Part shown: positions 11,660-12,500 of the stretch, piece after piece
Layout of the letters: each line of letters starts with the position of its first letter
Position numbering within the stretch: the stretch's first letter is position 1
Assembly: GCA_002005505.1 (NCBI GenBank)
Contig: KV908689.1
Span: 46,802 to 59,301, forward strand
DNA: 12,500 nucleotides
DNA from: Botryococcus braunii
Taxonomy: Eukaryota; Chlorophyta; Trebouxiophyceae
Direction of reading: 5' to 3'
Position numbers and translations under genes: made by a program
Notes under the pieces: generated by a model
The model's database searches: none
The model's input: the letters and a program-made list of their open reading frames with translations, nothing else
Told to the model about the DNA's origin: nothing

Positions 11660-11803
11660 ACTTGGTTGGAACAATAGTGGCACTCCGGGTGTCTATCAAC
11701 CTGTTGCTAACCAGTCCTTGTTGCATATATGTCCTGTGTCTACTTCACACCGCACAAGTAGAGAGGACATCGTCTAACACCCTCCGTGCCGCCACCACAC
11801 AGG
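11660..11803. repeat. 144-bp direct repeat, copy 1
   Basis: Matches 11994-12137 at 143 of 144 positions (a C in CAACCTG here, a T in copy 2). It contains TGGTTGG near its left end and CCACCACACAGG at its right end, so TG...CA termini as in a tiny LTR are possible. Confidence 0.93.
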
Positions 11804-11993
11804 TGACTTAATCTTTGTTAGATTCCTGGGTCTGTTACCCAGATGAACTCTGATAGAACATGATAGACATATGGGTTTGAGTTTAGCTCATCGGACAAGG
11901 TATTGTTCAGCATTGAGCATAATCTGAGTGAGAGCAGGTTAGGTTTGTTTAAACTGCGTCACCTCGTTAGGAGAGATGAGAGCCATTGTAATG

Positions 11994-12137
11994 ACTTGGT
12001 TGGAACAATAGTGGCACTCCGGGTGTCTATCAATCTGTTGCTAACCAGTCCTTGTTGCATATATGTCCTGTGTCTACTTCACACCGCACAAGTAGAGAGG
12101 ACATCGTCTAACACCCTCCGTGCCGCCACCACACAGG
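11994..12137. repeat. 144-bp direct repeat, copy 2
   Basis: Second copy, 334 bp downstream of the first. Its right end abuts the GAG-pre-integrase coding sequence. A short purine-rich stretch (about 11970-11982) lies just before it, which would suit a polypurine tract if the unit is a miniature LTR element read on the plus strand. Confidence 0.93.
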
Positions 12138-12500
12138 ATACGCCAAGCTCAGAATATATTACTTTGACATCATCAATCAATTTTTCTTTAAGCATTCTGG
12201 ACATGCATACTATCCCGGGGTGTCCCAAGCGTTTATGCCATAGTTCGGTCTCCTCTCGCGTGGTCACTAGTAACGCCGCCGCATCCCCCCCCCCCCCCAT
12301 GCACACAGTCCATCCTTATGTGACAGGAAATACAAACTCTCCTTTGATTCAATGTCACACAAATATTCATTTGCCTCACAAATGATAGACACATACTCTC
12401 CTTTGTTATTTACTGCAAAGGTGCATCCATCCTTGACGGCAGCTGGAACTGATAGCAAGTTATCGGTTGCTGTCAGAACATACTCCACTTGTGTAAGTAG
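12138..12500 (-). pseudogene. Copia protease tail and GAG-pre-integrase domain, frameshifted
   Basis: On the minus strand the frame from 12500 encodes VEYVLTATDNLLSVPAAV, the segment after the copia protease, then CTFAVNNKGEYVSII and SLYFLSHKDGLC. A G tract of 14 (12298-12285) moves the frame by one base. The next frame continues with DAAALLVTTREETELWHKRLGHPG, whose two His are the HH half of the integrase HHCC zinc-binding domain. Coding resemblance ends near YSELGV at about 12140, where the 144-bp repeat begins. The protein continues off the window in the upstream direction. Confidence 0.75.
12285..12298. repeat. C14/G14 homopolymer
   Basis: Fourteen consecutive Cs on the plus strand inside copia coding sequence. 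The reading frame changes by one base across it, which fits slippage in replication or miscalled length in sequencing. Confidence 0.95.

Larger units (their letters stand above)
11438..12137. other. Interruption of the copia integrase gene
   Basis: The integrase zinc-binding domain stops at about 12150 after YSELGV and resumes at about 11437. About 0.6-0.7 kb between them has no conserved coding sequence. It includes two 144-bp direct repeats (11660-11803 and 11994-12137) with 190 bp between them, plus about 220 bp (11438-11659) I cannot identify. The exact left edge is uncertain: MNEVARVI at about 11445-11420 in another frame may still be copia coding sequence. I find no clear target-site duplication. 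Confidence 0.6.
8039..12500 (-). mobile_element. Ty1/copia LTR retrotransposon, 3' part, interrupted and decayed
   Basis: On the minus strand the domain order is protease tail, GAG-pre-integrase, integrase, RT, RNase H. Integrase before RT defines Ty1/copia. A polypurine tract and a 3' LTR follow the last stop. The gag, most of the protease and the 5' LTR lie beyond 12500. Lesions include a frameshift in a G tract (12285-12298), a 0.6-0.7 kb interruption between the two halves of the integrase zinc-binding domain, TAG codons at 10523-10525 and 9444-9446, and a frameshift near 10400. It looks like an inactive copy. Confidence 0.88.

Noticed and set aside
11903..12385. 160-codon plus-strand frame through the second 144-bp repeat
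   Set aside because: It crosses the repeat, the C14 tract and antisense copia coding sequence, so it is a chance frame.

Overview
The window is made almost entirely of two retrotransposons lying side by side on opposite strands. I see no cellular gene, rRNA, tRNA or CRISPR array. The spliceosomal introns (GTAAGT, GTATGT and GTAGGC donors, CAG acceptors), the GA microsatellite and the retrotransposon families mark it as eukaryotic nuclear DNA. The best-known relatives of the left element (Kangaroo in Volvox, PAT in nematodes) make a green alga a reasonable guess, but the sequence does not prove it.

Positions 1-8038 hold a nearly complete DIRS-order tyrosine-recombinase retrotransposon of the PAT/Kangaroo type. 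Its left end lies just outside the window. Layout: tail of repeat A1 (1-39); a gag-like gene on the plus strand (98-3526) with two long putative introns, one holding a 52-bp tandem repeat and the other a long GA tract; a plus-strand reverse transcriptase/RNase H reading frame (3544-5989) broken by two single-base frameshifts and one stop; a tyrosine recombinase on the opposite strand (7416-5995) with two short introns and one frameshift; then B1 (7521-7649), A2 (7650-7894) and B2 (7910-8038). The A1 - body - B1 - A2 - B2 order is the split direct repeat of this group. The RT would copy the RNA, and the recombinase would insert a circular DNA product without a target-site duplication.

Positions 8039-12500 hold the 3' part of a Ty1/copia element on the minus strand. 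Reading down the minus strand from 12500: end of the protease region and GAG-pre-integrase domain; a 0.6-0.7 kb interruption with two near-identical 144-bp direct repeats; integrase core; linker; reverse transcriptase; RNase H ending at 8625; polypurine tract (8522-8534); and a 3' LTR from 8521 down to at least 8039. The LTR holds an 80-bp near-perfect palindrome and a perfect 28-bp palindrome centred on a TATA box. No LTR end is visible before the DIRS element begins, so the DIRS element may have inserted into this LTR.

Both elements carry lesions of the same two kinds: missing single bases in homopolymer runs, and TAG/TAA codons where the protein family reads on. They are either inactive copies, affected by sequencing error, or, less likely, from an organism that reads TAG/TAA as glutamine.
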